Assembly (NCBI RefSeq): GCF_900112475.1
Contig: NZ_FOLW01000006.1
Span: 124,001 to 188,000 of the forward strand
Direction of reading: 5' to 3'
Origin: Pragia fontium DSM 5563 = ATCC 49100
GTDB lineage: Bacteria; Pseudomonadota; Gammaproteobacteria; Enterobacterales; Enterobacteriaceae
DNA length: 64,000 nucleotides
The translations under genes and the position numbers were made by a program. The notes under the pieces were generated by a model. It was not told where the DNA came from. It saw only the letters and a list, made by a program, of their open reading frames with translations, and did not search any database. The number at the start of each line of letters is the position of its first letter. Position 1 is the first letter of the stretch. Below, one piece after another: positions 11,839-20,624 of the stretch.

Positions 11839-11934
11839 TCCTAAAGATTAATAACTAGTTGTGTTCCTATTATTCATTTAATAGAAACCACCTCCTTACC
11901 AGTCCAATCTCCCTTGGGCTGGTTTCTTTTTTTT
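11839..11934 (+). ncRNA. cyaR: CyaR-type Hfq-dependent small RNA
   Basis: Downstream of yegQ, where E. coli also carries cyaR. The segment 11887-11898 reads ACCACCTCCTTA, the conserved anti-Shine-Dalgarno pairing core of CyaR, and is followed by AATCTCCCTT in the terminator loop, again as in CyaR. The terminator stem is ACCAGTCC / GGGCTGGT (11898-11905 with 11916-11923, one G-T pair), followed by a T-rich tail to 11934. The predicted start near 11839 gives about 96 nt (E. coli CyaR is 87 nt). In E. coli CyaR represses ompX, luxS, nadE and yqaE by pairing near their ribosome sites. The 5' half is not conserved to my eye. Confidence 0.85.
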
Positions 11935-12026
11935 AGCCCTCGTAAACCTACTTCCCGCTCAATATTTACAACAATCCTTTTCTTTTTATTTGATAGCCGG
12001 TTTCAGAAATAATTATCAGACTTAGC

Positions 12027-12371
12027 TTAACCGTGAGTTTCACGGCTATCCTGCGGCGCCTGCTCCCGTTCAAGCATGCCATAGTCGCGTACCACGCCAG
12101 CGATCCTTAATCGATAATCGTTAAAAATTGATTTTCTACCGGCTATCTGAGCCTGTCGGTGCAACTCCAGATCGCGCCATTGTGCTACTGCCTCTTCATC
12201 ACGCCAAAATGAAAGAGAAAGCAGCTTGCCCGGTTCAGAAAGACTTTCGAATCGCTCAATTGAAATAAACCCGTCAACCTCACTCAGTAACGGTTTTAAT
12301 CCAGCAGCAAGATCGAGGTATGTCGATTTCTGCCCCTCTTTAACCTGTACTTCAAAGATAACTGCGATCAT
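12027..12371 (-). CDS. ABM-family (antibiotic biosynthesis monooxygenase-like) protein
   Basis: Small 114-residue protein with the dimeric ferredoxin-like ABM fold: IAVIFEVQVKEGQK opening strand, GFISIERFESL, LSLSFWRDEEAVAQWR and HRQAQ. These match family members described as YgiN-like or as putative monooxygenases. The family includes quinone-interacting and haem-interacting enzymes, but many members have no known reaction and no catalytic residue can be assigned here. Its start is about 200 bases downstream of the HbpS-like gene on the same strand, with a terminator hairpin (12485-12514) between them, so it is probably a separate transcript. The C-terminal tail is polar. Confidence 0.7.
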   Translation of the reverse strand: MIAVIFEVQVKEGQKSTYLDLAAGLKPLLSEVDGFISIERFESLSEPGKLLSLSFWRDEEAVAQWRDLELHRQAQIAGRKSIFNDYRLRIAGVVRDYGMLEREQAPQDSRETHG

Positions 12372-12484
12372 AAATAATGCCCTTTATTGTTAACGCCATA
12401 AAATGCGGTAATACACTAAACTTGAGTCATTGAATGAAAATCATCTTAAATGAAAAGCGAAGAAGGGTCATTACAGGATAAGCA

Positions 12485-12514
12485 CTAAAAATGGGATGAC
12501 CCTAAAGTCATCCC
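12485..12514 (-). terminator. Terminator after the HbpS-like gene
   Basis: Perfect 8-bp hairpin GGGATGAC / GTCATCCC (12493-12500 with 12507-12514). On the minus strand it is followed by ATTTTTAG, giving a rho-independent terminator for the kinase-regulator-HbpS operon. Confidence 0.75.
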
Positions 12515-12567
12515 AAAATAAAGGAATAGATAATTCAAAAATGAGGGAGAATTAAAAATGATGAAAT

Positions 12568-13068
12568 TTAGCTATCTTTAAGCTGATCTTGAACTTTGCT
12601 GATGGCATCAAGCGCGCACTGTTGGTCAAGATGACCGCCTGGTGCACCACCAATACCAATAGCGCCAATCGTTTGTGTACCCACTTTTATCGGCACGCCG
12701 CCAGCGACTAACAAGAAGCCCGGAATATCACGTAAGTTTTGAGCACCGGCATTAGCCTGTGAATTTTTAGTCACATCATCCGTCGCGGTCTTAGTCGAGA
12801 GTGCGGTAAACGCTTTCATCCGGCTGGCTTCAACCGTATGTGGGCCGGCATTGTCCATACGTTTTGTGATTTTCACCACCCCAGCCCGATCCACGACAGT
12901 CACGGTAATATTGTAATTATTGGCGCTACAAGATTGAATGGCGTGTTGCGCCAGTTGATCGGCCAATTCAAGAGAGAGGTTTTTCTCATTCAATACACCA
13001 CTGGCAAAGCTGGGGGAAGCAATACTACTGCTCATCAATACCGCAGCGAATAGCAAACGTTTCTTCAT
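12568..13068 (-). CDS. Exported GlcG/HbpS-like (DUF336) putative haem-binding protein
   Basis: A 166-residue protein with a signal peptide (basic MKKR, hydrophobic LLFAAVLMSSSIA, cleavage near SFA-SG) followed by one DUF336 domain. Family landmarks are VVDRAGVVKITKRMDNA, KAFTALSTKTATDD, RDIPGFLLVAGGVPIK and the Gly-rich GAIGIGGAPGGHLD. The start at 13068 has AGAAGG eight to thirteen bases upstream; an in-frame ATG at 13092 has no ribosome site. Members include GlcG and Streptomyces HbpS, an extracellular haem-binding protein that modulates the sensor kinase SenS. Here the gene is directly downstream of a kinase and regulator on the same strand, 108 bases after the regulator stop. That arrangement suggests an accessory sensor role, which is inference. 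Confidence 0.82.
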   Translation of the reverse strand: MKKRLLFAAVLMSSSIASPSFASGVLNEKNLSLELADQLAQHAIQSCSANNYNITVTVVDRAGVVKITKRMDNAGPHTVEASRMKAFTALSTKTATDDVTKNSQANAGAQNLRDIPGFLLVAGGVPIKVGTQTIGAIGIGGAPGGHLDQQCALDAISKVQDQLKDS

Positions 13069-13176
13069 AGATTTGTACCTTCTCATAGACAATACAATGG
13101 ATTAGTTCATATCTATAAAATAGGCAGAGTACTGACATTAAGCAATTCGCTTAATTACCTATTAGCCTAGGTATTT

Positions 13177-13800
13177 TTACTTAGTCATCAAAGAAAGCGG
13201 CAGCGTACCATAGGCTTTTATCAATTTTGCCAATGAATTAATCTCTAACTTAGTGAATATATTGGCGCGGTGAGCTTCAACCGTTCGGGGAGAAAGATCC
13301 AAATATTTAGCGATTTCTTTGTTCGACTGTCCTCCCATAATCAAGCGAAGAACGTCATTTTCACGGGTTGAAAGCGTATTGATCTTGGCGGTTAAATCAG
13401 CATTTTTTTCCCGATGCTCCCCTAAAATACGCTGCTGTTCCATGGCTGCCCCCACCGTCTCAATCAACAAATCCGCATCGATGGGTTTGGTGAGAAATTC
13501 AAATGCCCCATTTTTAAAAGCCCGGCGACACAAGTCGATGTTGCCGTGCCCGGTCATAATAATCACCGGTATTTCCAGCCCATACTGTTGGCACTCTTCC
13601 AACAAGGTCATCCCGGTTTTTCCTGGCATTCGGATATCCAGTAACAGGCAGCCCGCTAAAGTGCTTAATTCCCCCATTTGCTGTTGGAAATCCAGTACGC
13701 TGCTATACGTTTCAGTTTGCCAACCAACGGTACCTAATAATGCGCTAAGCGAGCAACGAATGGCCTCATCGTCGTCAATTAGATAAATACGCTGTTCCAT
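13177..13800 (-). CDS. FixJ/NarL-type two-component response regulator
   Basis: Response regulator of 207 residues. The receiver has the acidic triplet IDDDEA at residues 8-13, the phosphoacceptor Asp in CLLLDIRMPGKTG near residue 56, MTGHGN, and the Lys in FLTKPIDAD, a FixJ/TtrR-like pattern. The C-terminal LuxR helix-turn-helix reads LSTRENDVLRLIMGGQSNKE and then RTVEAHRANIFTKLEI. It begins three bases after the stop of the histidine kinase gene and is clearly its cognate partner. The target is not known; the next gene encodes an exported HbpS-like protein with which it probably shares a transcript. Confidence 0.9.
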   Translation of the reverse strand: MEQRIYLIDDDEAIRCSLSALLGTVGWQTETYSSVLDFQQQMGELSTLAGCLLLDIRMPGKTGMTLLEECQQYGLEIPVIIMTGHGNIDLCRRAFKNGAFEFLTKPIDADLLIETVGAAMEQQRILGEHREKNADLTAKINTLSTRENDVLRLIMGGQSNKEIAKYLDLSPRTVEAHRANIFTKLEINSLAKLIKAYGTLPLSLMTK

Positions 13801-13803
13801 TAA

Positions 13804-15117
13804 TCAAACCTCATGCGGATTAAGAGGAAGCCATACGGTAAAGCGCGCTCCCTGCCCCTCAATATTCTCTACTTTGATATGACCATTGAGACGCTGTACC
13901 AAGGTCTCCGTTAGCGTCATTCCCAAGCCTAACCCATCCACTCGGGTGGTATAAAAAGGCATAAATACTTCCTGTAGTGCCTGTTCGGAGAGTCCCGAGC
14001 CTCCATCCGTTATCGTTAGCGTAATGCCTGTACCTGATTGCCAGGCATTGACCTCTACCCAGCCGGAAGCCATTGATAGTTGAGCCTGAATAGCATTGGT
14101 TAAGATATTATGCAGAATTTGCTCAACCCCGATAGGGTCAGCCAGTAACTCAGGTAACGTTTCGGACATCCGATTCACAATCGTGATTTTTCCACTCCGC
14201 AGCTCTTTCTCCAACAGCATAACTACCCGTAACCAAATCTGATTAAGCTGAACCGGCTGTAACGCCGCCTCATCATGGGTCAATTTTTGCCGCAGCTGTT
14301 GCAATAAGGCGTTAATCCGTTTGATCTGTACCACGCTGGCATCAAGTAATGGCGGTACGCCCTGAGTCTGCTGTTGCTGAATTAAGCGTACGGCAGCCTC
14401 GTTATAGCTTAACGCTGCCGTTAACGGTTGATTAAGCTCATGGATAATCCCGGCTGTAATTTCTCCCATGGCATTTAAACGGGTTAATTCAGAAAAATGA
14501 GCACGTAAGTTGGCAATATCATGCTGATGTTTATTGGCTCGATATTTATTAATAAAATAAACCATAACCGCCCAAAACAATGAGGATATCAAGATCATTA
14601 GCCAAGGTAAGTCCCCCCAATTAGGGTTATTCCCGACGGATAAATTAAACGGTTGTGATTGACTGACTAACGTTTTATTCCATTGCCAATAAGCATTTGA
14701 TTTGTCAGCGCCCTTTTCGATCAGGGGAACGCCATCCCAGCTTAAACTGACCTGCTGAAAATACTGAGTTTGTGGCAAGTCGGCGATGAGCGTATTAATA
14801 TCAATGAGTAACGAAAAACGCGGTGCGTTCAGCCAATAAGTGCCATGACCAGCAGGTGCCAGCGTCTTCTCCGGCCGAATGTCTGAATGTTGCTGCCAGC
14901 GTAAAATCTGTGGAAACTGCTGCTGGATCCGTTCAAAACTGCTGGAGGCTGACATCAGAGAAAGAATAGCATCATGCTGAGAGAGTTTTACCGCGATATC
15001 ACGATAAAGAATGCGGAATTCCGCGCTTTGTTCTTCATACTGTTGTTGCAAAGCATAGATACCCCATCCGCAGCCTGAGATAATTGATAAAACTAGCCAG
15101 ATGACGATCTTCTGCAT
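13804..15117 (-). CDS. Membrane sensor histidine kinase
   Basis: Kinase of 437 residues. Helix 1 is at about residues 4-23, a periplasmic sensor domain of about 147 residues spans 24-170, and helix 2 lies at 171-191. The phosphoacceptor motif GIIHELNQPLTA places the His at residue 226, the N-box is at 336-345 and the glycine boxes are DGGSGL (371-376) and GLGLGM (395-400). The HELNQPL form is typical of FixL/DctB/TtrS-class kinases. The periplasmic domain has no family I recognise. The first gene of a kinase-regulator-HbpS operon, it has 253 bases between it and the divergent yegS. The ligand is unknown; haem or redox sensing is suggested only by the HbpS-like neighbour. Confidence 0.88.
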   Translation of the reverse strand: MQKIVIWLVLSIISGCGWGIYALQQQYEEQSAEFRILYRDIAVKLSQHDAILSLMSASSSFERIQQQFPQILRWQQHSDIRPEKTLAPAGHGTYWLNAPRFSLLIDINTLIADLPQTQYFQQVSLSWDGVPLIEKGADKSNAYWQWNKTLVSQSQPFNLSVGNNPNWGDLPWLMILISSLFWAVMVYFINKYRANKHQHDIANLRAHFSELTRLNAMGEITAGIIHELNQPLTAALSYNEAAVRLIQQQQTQGVPPLLDASVVQIKRINALLQQLRQKLTHDEAALQPVQLNQIWLRVVMLLEKELRSGKITIVNRMSETLPELLADPIGVEQILHNILTNAIQAQLSMASGWVEVNAWQSGTGITLTITDGGSGLSEQALQEVFMPFYTTRVDGLGLGMTLTETLVQRLNGHIKVENIEGQGARFTVWLPLNPHEV

Positions 15118-15370
15118 AATGATTCCATGTAATCATTGAATTGATGTGAATATATCGCCTAACGTTCCCGCTATTCTTGGTACTAAACCGTACGACGCCC
15201 CTCTTTTAAAGCCGCCACTATAGCAGTAGAAAACTCAGCTAACCGAGTTTCTCATGTCAGAAAAAGGAAAAATAATTCAGTATCAGACTAAAGCTAAAAA
15301 TCCGATCCGGCAATATTAAGCGCTATACTGCTTCTTATTTTTTCTTATCTCACGACGTTAAGGAAAGTTT

Positions 15371-16273
15371 ATGGCCAATTTATCCTCTGCCTTTGTCATT
15401 CTAAATGGTAAAGGGGCTAATCACCCCGATGTTCGTATGGCTATCAAACACTATAGAAAAAAGGGATACCCGCTGGAAGTCAGAGTGACCTGGGAATATG
15501 GTGATGTTGCCCGCTACGTTAATGAAGCTTGCAATTGTGGCTCATCGCTGATTATTGCCGGAGGCGGCGATGGCACAGTGAATGAGGTTGCCAGCGCGAT
15601 CGCTAGCCTAAAACAAGCGATAAAACCCCGTCTGGCTATTTTACCCTTGGGAACTGCAAATGACTTCGCCACCTCCTGTCATATTCCGCTGAAGCCAATA
15701 TCCGCATTAGAACTGGCACTAACGACGACCGCAATCCCCATTGATATCGCGGTGGTGAATGAACGACATTTCTTTATTAATATGGCCACCGGTGGATTTG
15801 GCACTAAAATCACCACGGAGACGCCAGCAAAGCTAAAAGCGGCTCTGGGTGGTTTTTCCTATCTGCTACACGGTATTGCTCAAGCAAACACATTAAAACC
15901 GGAGAGTTGTACAATCACGTCAGATGATTTCAACTGGAGCGGCGAAGCGCTGGTAATTGGTATTGGCAATGGCCGCCAGGCTGGAGGCGGTCACGCTATC
16001 TGCCCCGAAGCAAAAATTAACGATGGTCGATTACAGCTAACCATCTTAATGAATGATGAATCTTTACCAGCCCTGCTATCCAGCCTGATTGACGGTAAGA
16101 ACAGTAACCACATTATTGAAAAATCACTCTCTCATCTGAATATTTCATCTTCACAGGAGATGATACTCAATCTGGATGGCGAACCACTAAAGGGCAACAG
16201 CTTTGCCATTAAAATCCTTCCCTCAGCGATTCTCTGCCATCTACCTGAAAACTGCCCGTTATTGACACAATAA
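15371..16273 (+). CDS. yegS: Lipid kinase YegS
   Basis: Diacylglycerol-kinase-family protein of 300 residues (E. coli YegS 299) that matches YegS throughout. Motifs are IIAGGGDGTVNEVA (nucleotide binding), LPLGTANDFA, INMATGGFGTKITTETP, GIGNGRQAGGG and LNLDGEPL. E. coli YegS phosphorylates phosphatidylglycerol in vitro; its physiological role is unclear. The ATG has AAGGA at good spacing. It is a single gene, convergent with the LysR gene, whose stop lies two bases away. Confidence 0.95.
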   Translation: MANLSSAFVILNGKGANHPDVRMAIKHYRKKGYPLEVRVTWEYGDVARYVNEACNCGSSLIIAGGGDGTVNEVASAIASLKQAIKPRLAILPLGTANDFATSCHIPLKPISALELALTTTAIPIDIAVVNERHFFINMATGGFGTKITTETPAKLKAALGGFSYLLHGIAQANTLKPESCTITSDDFNWSGEALVIGIGNGRQAGGGHAICPEAKINDGRLQLTILMNDESLPALLSSLIDGKNSNHIIEKSLSHLNISSSQEMILNLDGEPLKGNSFAIKILPSAILCHLPENCPLLTQ

Positions 16274-16275
16274 GA

Positions 16276-17205
16276 TTATTTGGTGACATCGTCACGTAAT
16301 CGAGCCAACACTAACTTAAAGCACTCATCAACCAAAGGCGTTGATGAGCTTTGTGTGGCCCGCATTAGAGCAATTGACCGATTCATCTGAGGCTGTTGCA
16401 ACGTTAAAACCACCAATTCAGGATCGCACAGCGTGGTGGTATACAGTCGGGGTAAAATCGCCACCGCCAGCTTAGAACGCACTAACCCGTATAGCGTCTC
16501 CAAAAAATCCACGTGGTAGTAAGCCTTTAGCGGCAAGCGATGGGTTTCCGCCATAGAGGCAACCATTCTGCTGATGTTTCCTTTGGAAAATAAGGCAATA
16601 TGACGCGCTACCAGCATACGCCAGGGAATATGCTGTGACTCAGCTAACGGATCGTCCTTACGAGTAATCGCCACAAATTCATCTTCCAATAACGGATAAA
16701 TTTCAAGCGTGCCGGGAACGCTACTATCCAAGGCCCCGATACCAAAATCCAATGCCCCAGATTCCAGCCCGGTTAACAACCCATCATTGGTCCGATCGTG
16801 GAACTCAACCCGCAACGTTGGAAACTGCTCGGCAATCAGCTCCGGAATCGAGGGGAAAATTAATGAACTCACTGAAGGTACCAACCCTATCTTGACCGTT
16901 CCATCACCACCCTCGACCACAATACGCTGAATATCATCAAATGCGCTATGGGCAATATTCAGCAGTCGCTCTGCATGGGGAAGTATCGCCACCCCTAATT
17001 CCGTTAATGTAAGCGCCTGAGCCGTACGGTGAACCACCTTCCCACCCAGCACAGTTTCAATATGACGAATGGCGCTGCTTAACGCCGGTTGGCTAATCGC
17101 CAACTGATTAGCCGTATCGGTAAAATGGCGCAGCGAAGCCAGCGTAACGAAATATTGAATTTGTTTTAGTGATAAAGCCGGCAAACGACGCCAGGGTTCA
17201 GCCAT
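16276..17205 (-). CDS. LysR-family transcriptional regulator, divergent to ade
   Basis: LysR-type regulator of 309 residues. The N-terminal helix-turn-helix reads LKQIQYFVTLASLRHFTDTA and then QLAISQPALSSAIRHIE; the substrate-binding domain follows from about residue 95. The gene faces away from the adenine deaminase gene with about 165 bases between the start codons, the usual layout for a LysR regulator and its target. Control of ade and the permease is therefore likely, though the ligand cannot be deduced. The C-terminus converges on yegS. Confidence 0.88.
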   Translation of the reverse strand: MAEPWRRLPALSLKQIQYFVTLASLRHFTDTANQLAISQPALSSAIRHIETVLGGKVVHRTAQALTLTELGVAILPHAERLLNIAHSAFDDIQRIVVEGGDGTVKIGLVPSVSSLIFPSIPELIAEQFPTLRVEFHDRTNDGLLTGLESGALDFGIGALDSSVPGTLEIYPLLEDEFVAITRKDDPLAESQHIPWRMLVARHIALFSKGNISRMVASMAETHRLPLKAYYHVDFLETLYGLVRSKLAVAILPRLYTTTLCDPELVVLTLQQPQMNRSIALMRATQSSSTPLVDECFKLVLARLRDDVTK

Positions 17206-17256
17206 AGTAACAACCTCGGATAATAAGCCGATAAAAGATAATCATGGTTTAGAAAA

Positions 17257-17281
17257 AGGAAAACGTTTGCTTTACTATAAT
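17257..17281 (+). promoter_or_regulatory. PurR-like operator and -10 box upstream of ade
   Basis: The 16 bases at 17257-17272 match the purine repressor box consensus at 13 of 16 positions, with a perfect AAACGTTT core (17261-17268) and a perfect right half CGTTTGC. A TATAAT hexamer follows at 17276-17281, so a bound repressor would cover the promoter. Purine-dependent repression of adenine salvage genes is the natural reading. Confidence 0.6.
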
Positions 17282-17370
17282 TTTTAGTTATAGCCCTATA
17301 AATTTATTCACCTGTGCAAACGCTGCCAACCCCCCTACATTACCAGAATACTGCGATTACAGGATGCTTT

Positions 17371-19167
17371 ATGTGTACTTCAAACACCCCTAAACAAACA
17401 CCAGTTCGCCGCCGAGCGGTCAATGCAGCACTGGGACAGGCTCCTTTTGATCTACTACTGATTAACGGTCAAATTGTCGATATGGTAACCGGAGAAATCC
17501 GTCAGGTCGATGTGGGAATCGTCGACCATCTGATTGCCAGCGTTCATCCGCGCGGACAGTTTTCTCAGGCTGAGCAGATTCACGATCTGAACAATCAATT
17601 TCTCAGCCCCGGACTGATTGATACCCATGTTCATCTGGAAAGCTCTCACCTTCCAGCCGATCGCTACGCTGAAATCGTAGTTGCTCAAGGTACCACCACC
17701 GTATTTTGGGATCCCCATGAATTAGCCAATGTACTCGGCCTCGACGGTGTGCGTTATGCTATTGAGTCCAGCCGAGATCTGCCGTTACGTGTCATCTGTG
17801 CAGCACCATCCAGCGTTCCGTCTACGCCAGGACTGGAAATGTCTGGGGCTGATTTTCGCGGTGACGAAATGAACACCATGCTGAGCTGGCCTGAAGTCGC
17901 TGGTGTGGCCGAAGTAATGGATATGCACGGCGTTCTGCACGGCAGCGATCGAATGATCGAGATTCTGGAAGCCGGTTTAGCCAGCGGTAAAATTATTGAA
18001 GGCCATGCCCGCGGACTCAGCGGTGAACGATTACAGGCCTATCTGGCCGCCGGGGTCACCTCCGATCATGAGTTAACTTCCGCCGCTGACGCACTGGAAA
18101 AACTCAGAGCCGGTTTAACGTTAGAAATTCGGGGTTCCCACCCTTACCTGCTACCAGAAATTGTTGAAGCCCTAAAAAGCCTGCCTCATTTATCTTCACA
18201 AATAGTTCTGTGTACCGATGATGTTTCACCAGACATGCTATTAGAAAATGGTGGCATCCTTCAGTTAGTTCGCCTACTGGTCAGCCATGGCTTGCCGGTT
18301 ACCGATACATTAAGGATGGCGACGCTCAACGGTGCAATTCGACTACAGCGTCCTGATTTAGGCTTAATTGCTGCCGGAAGAACCGCTGATTTAGTGGTTT
18401 TTGACAGTTTAGAGACGCTGGAACCCAAGGCCGTCTATGTGCAAGGTAAACACGTTGCAGCAGAACGACGCATGTTGGTACCGGTAAAGGCCAATGCGAG
18501 CGTATCAGCACCGCGAGATACTATCCGTTTAACGCCTCGTTGCCAGCAGGACTTTGAGTTAAGCATTCCTAATGTAACTCATGGTAAAGCCCGCTTAAGA
18601 ATCATTAAAGGTGCCCGTTTTACTCAATGGAGCGAAATCACCGTTGATGTCAGAAACGGTATCGCCGTTCTGCCCGCAGGCTATAGCATGATCTATGTTC
18701 AGCATCGTCATGGTAAACACCAGTTAGCGGGACAACTTGCCATTCTGGAAGATTGGGGAGAAATGAAAGGCGCGATTGCGACTACCTATTCTCACGACTC
18801 CCACAATTTAGTGGTTATCGGTCGTACCCCAGACGATATGATGTTAGCGGCCAATACCTTAATTGCCAGCGGCGGTGGTATGGTGCTGACGCAAAACGGC
18901 AGCATTCTGTCCCATGTTGCCATGCCTATCGCCGGTATGCTCTCGGATGCCGAACCGGCCATCTTAGCCAGAGACTTTAAAGCCCTGCGCGATCTCAGTG
19001 CTCAGGTAGCTGAATGGCAACCACCTTATCGGGTATTTAAAGCGATTGAAGGTACCTGTTTGGCCTGCAACGCCGGACCTCATTTGACCGATCTTGGCTT
19101 AACCGATGGTTCAACTCGCGAAATTGTTGAACCACTGATTGAGGCATGGTCAACGGAAACTGATTAA
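17371..19167 (+). CDS. ade: Adenine deaminase
   Basis: Amidohydrolase of 598 residues that converts adenine to hypoxanthine and ammonia, feeding purine salvage (E. coli Ade is 588). Metal-site motifs include LIDTHVHLESS (HxH), VFWDPHELANV, IIEGHARGL, VTSDHELTS and CTDDVSPDML; the C-terminal half has IASGGGMVLTQNGSI. I chose the ATG at 17371, which has AGGA eight bases upstream. An in-frame GTG at 17314 would add 19 poorly conserved residues. It is followed 72 bases later by an adenine-type permease gene, and a LysR gene diverges upstream. E. coli ade is silenced by H-NS; nothing in the sequence shows whether that applies here. Confidence 0.93.
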   Translation: MCTSNTPKQTPVRRRAVNAALGQAPFDLLLINGQIVDMVTGEIRQVDVGIVDHLIASVHPRGQFSQAEQIHDLNNQFLSPGLIDTHVHLESSHLPADRYAEIVVAQGTTTVFWDPHELANVLGLDGVRYAIESSRDLPLRVICAAPSSVPSTPGLEMSGADFRGDEMNTMLSWPEVAGVAEVMDMHGVLHGSDRMIEILEAGLASGKIIEGHARGLSGERLQAYLAAGVTSDHELTSAADALEKLRAGLTLEIRGSHPYLLPEIVEALKSLPHLSSQIVLCTDDVSPDMLLENGGILQLVRLLVSHGLPVTDTLRMATLNGAIRLQRPDLGLIAAGRTADLVVFDSLETLEPKAVYVQGKHVAAERRMLVPVKANASVSAPRDTIRLTPRCQQDFELSIPNVTHGKARLRIIKGARFTQWSEITVDVRNGIAVLPAGYSMIYVQHRHGKHQLAGQLAILEDWGEMKGAIATTYSHDSHNLVVIGRTPDDMMLAANTLIASGGGMVLTQNGSILSHVAMPIAGMLSDAEPAILARDFKALRDLSAQVAEWQPPYRVFKAIEGTCLACNAGPHLTDLGLTDGSTREIVEPLIEAWSTETD

Positions 19168-19239
19168 TCCTGTACTGAAATAACGATAACAGCATGAATT
19201 AATGCTGACATAACAAACTCTTTGAATCATAGGTAAAGC

Positions 19240-20568
19240 ATGTCACACACAACAAAGGATGGAATATTGCAGCGCGTTTTTAAACTCAACGAGCGCAATA
19301 CCAATGTTAAAACTGAAACGCTGGCAGGGATCACCGGATTTCTGGCCGCCGCTTATTTATTAGTGGTTATTCCTGGCTTACTGGCTGCCGGTGGTATGGA
19401 TAAAGGTGCGGTCACCACTGGTACCATCTTGGTTTTTGTTTTCAGTTCATTATTAATGGCTTTTTACGGTAACCTACCGTTTATCGTCGGACCTGGTATC
19501 GGTGGTTCGGTATTAGTCGGCATTACCTTAGCCAGTAATGACGGGATTGGCTGGCAAATTGGTCTGGGAATAGCCTGCTGGTCAGGTGTATTATTCTTTG
19601 TGCTCACGGTTTTTGGCTTGCGGGAGGTGGTAACCCGCTCGGTTCCACAGTCAATCAAGCTGGGACTAACCGCTTCAATCGGCCTGTTTGTCGCCGTGCT
19701 TGGCTTCCGTAATGCGGGTTTGGTTCTGGCTAATGCCAAGAACAATTCCTTCATGCTGGGTGATTTTACCTCTCCTGGTGCTTTGATTGCCCTACTCGGC
19801 TTGATGATTGCTATTGGTCTACAGGCTCGTCGTTTTCCCGGCGCTATATTATGGGCGATTCTGATTGCGACCCTTGTGGGTATTCCATTTGGCGTCACCA
19901 AAGTACCCGAAAACATCTTTGCGATGCCACATTCTCTGGAGCCGGTATTAGGCCACGTTGATTTAATCGGTGCGTTAAATATTGCTTTCCTGCCCTATCT
20001 GTTTGTGTTTTTCGCTTCTGAGTTTTTCTCCACCATGGGAACCACGCTGGCAGTAGGCGGTAAAGCTGGATTATTAGATGAACACGGCAATATGAAACAT
20101 ATAAACCGTCCGTTTATCGTTGACTCCATTGCTGCAGCACTGGGTCCCGTGGTTGGTATTCCCGCGGCGACTGCGTTAATTGAGTCATCCGCCAGTGCCG
20201 AAGCCGGTGGTAAAACTGGTCTTACCGCACTGGCTGCCGCGGTCATGTTTTTACTGATGTTACTGTTTACCCCTATTGCACTGATGATTCCTAAAGAAGC
20301 CACCGCTCCGGCATTGATTCTTATCGGCCTGAGTATGTTCAGCGGCTTACGTAAAGTCGATCTGGATAATTTCACCGAAGGGTTACCGGTGTTGATGATG
20401 GTGATGATCACGCTGATTGCCAACAGTTTTGGTACAGGTATTGCCGGCGGCCTACTGTTCTATATCGTGATTAAGTTGGTTGCTGGTAAATGGCGGGAAA
20501 TTCCATTCAGCCTGTATATTTTGGCGGTTCCATTAGCTTATTACTTCACCACGTTGGTAAAACACTAA
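19240..20568 (+). CDS. NCS2-family adenine permease (AdeQ/AdeP-like)
   Basis: Nucleobase:proton symporter of 442 residues with about 12 to 14 membrane segments. The opening TKDGILQRVFKLNERNTNVK and GITGFLAAAYLLVVIPG match the AzgA-like branch of NCS2 that contains E. coli AdeP, AdeQ, GhxP and GhxQ. ALIESSASAEAGGKTGLTAL is the substrate-site motif of this branch. The neighbouring deaminase makes adenine the most likely substrate. It has an AGGTAA ribosome site and shares a transcript with ade. Its 3' end abuts a strong bidirectional terminator that also serves fadR. Confidence 0.88.
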   Translation: MSHTTKDGILQRVFKLNERNTNVKTETLAGITGFLAAAYLLVVIPGLLAAGGMDKGAVTTGTILVFVFSSLLMAFYGNLPFIVGPGIGGSVLVGITLASNDGIGWQIGLGIACWSGVLFFVLTVFGLREVVTRSVPQSIKLGLTASIGLFVAVLGFRNAGLVLANAKNNSFMLGDFTSPGALIALLGLMIAIGLQARRFPGAILWAILIATLVGIPFGVTKVPENIFAMPHSLEPVLGHVDLIGALNIAFLPYLFVFFASEFFSTMGTTLAVGGKAGLLDEHGNMKHINRPFIVDSIAAALGPVVGIPAATALIESSASAEAGGKTGLTALAAAVMFLLMLLFTPIALMIPKEATAPALILIGLSMFSGLRKVDLDNFTEGLPVLMMVMITLIANSFGTGIAGGLLFYIVIKLVAGKWREIPFSLYILAVPLAYYFTTLVKH

Positions 20569-20575
20569 CGATAAA

Positions 20576-20604
20576 AAAACGGGCGCTAAATTAGCGCCCG
20601 TTTT
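20576..20604. terminator. Bidirectional terminator between the NCS2 permease gene and fadR
   Basis: Perfect 14-bp inverted repeat (AAAACGGGCGCTAA / TTAGCGCCCGTTTT, 20576-20589 with 20591-20604). It has A and T tails on the two sides, so it works for both convergent genes. Confidence 0.9.
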
Positions 20605-20624
20605 ATCTGATTCAATAAAGCTGA

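Noticed and set aside
13319-13786. 155-codon plus-strand open frame opposite the response regulator
   Set aside because: Shadow of the regulator coding sequence, which has clear receiver and helix-turn-helix motifs on the minus strand.
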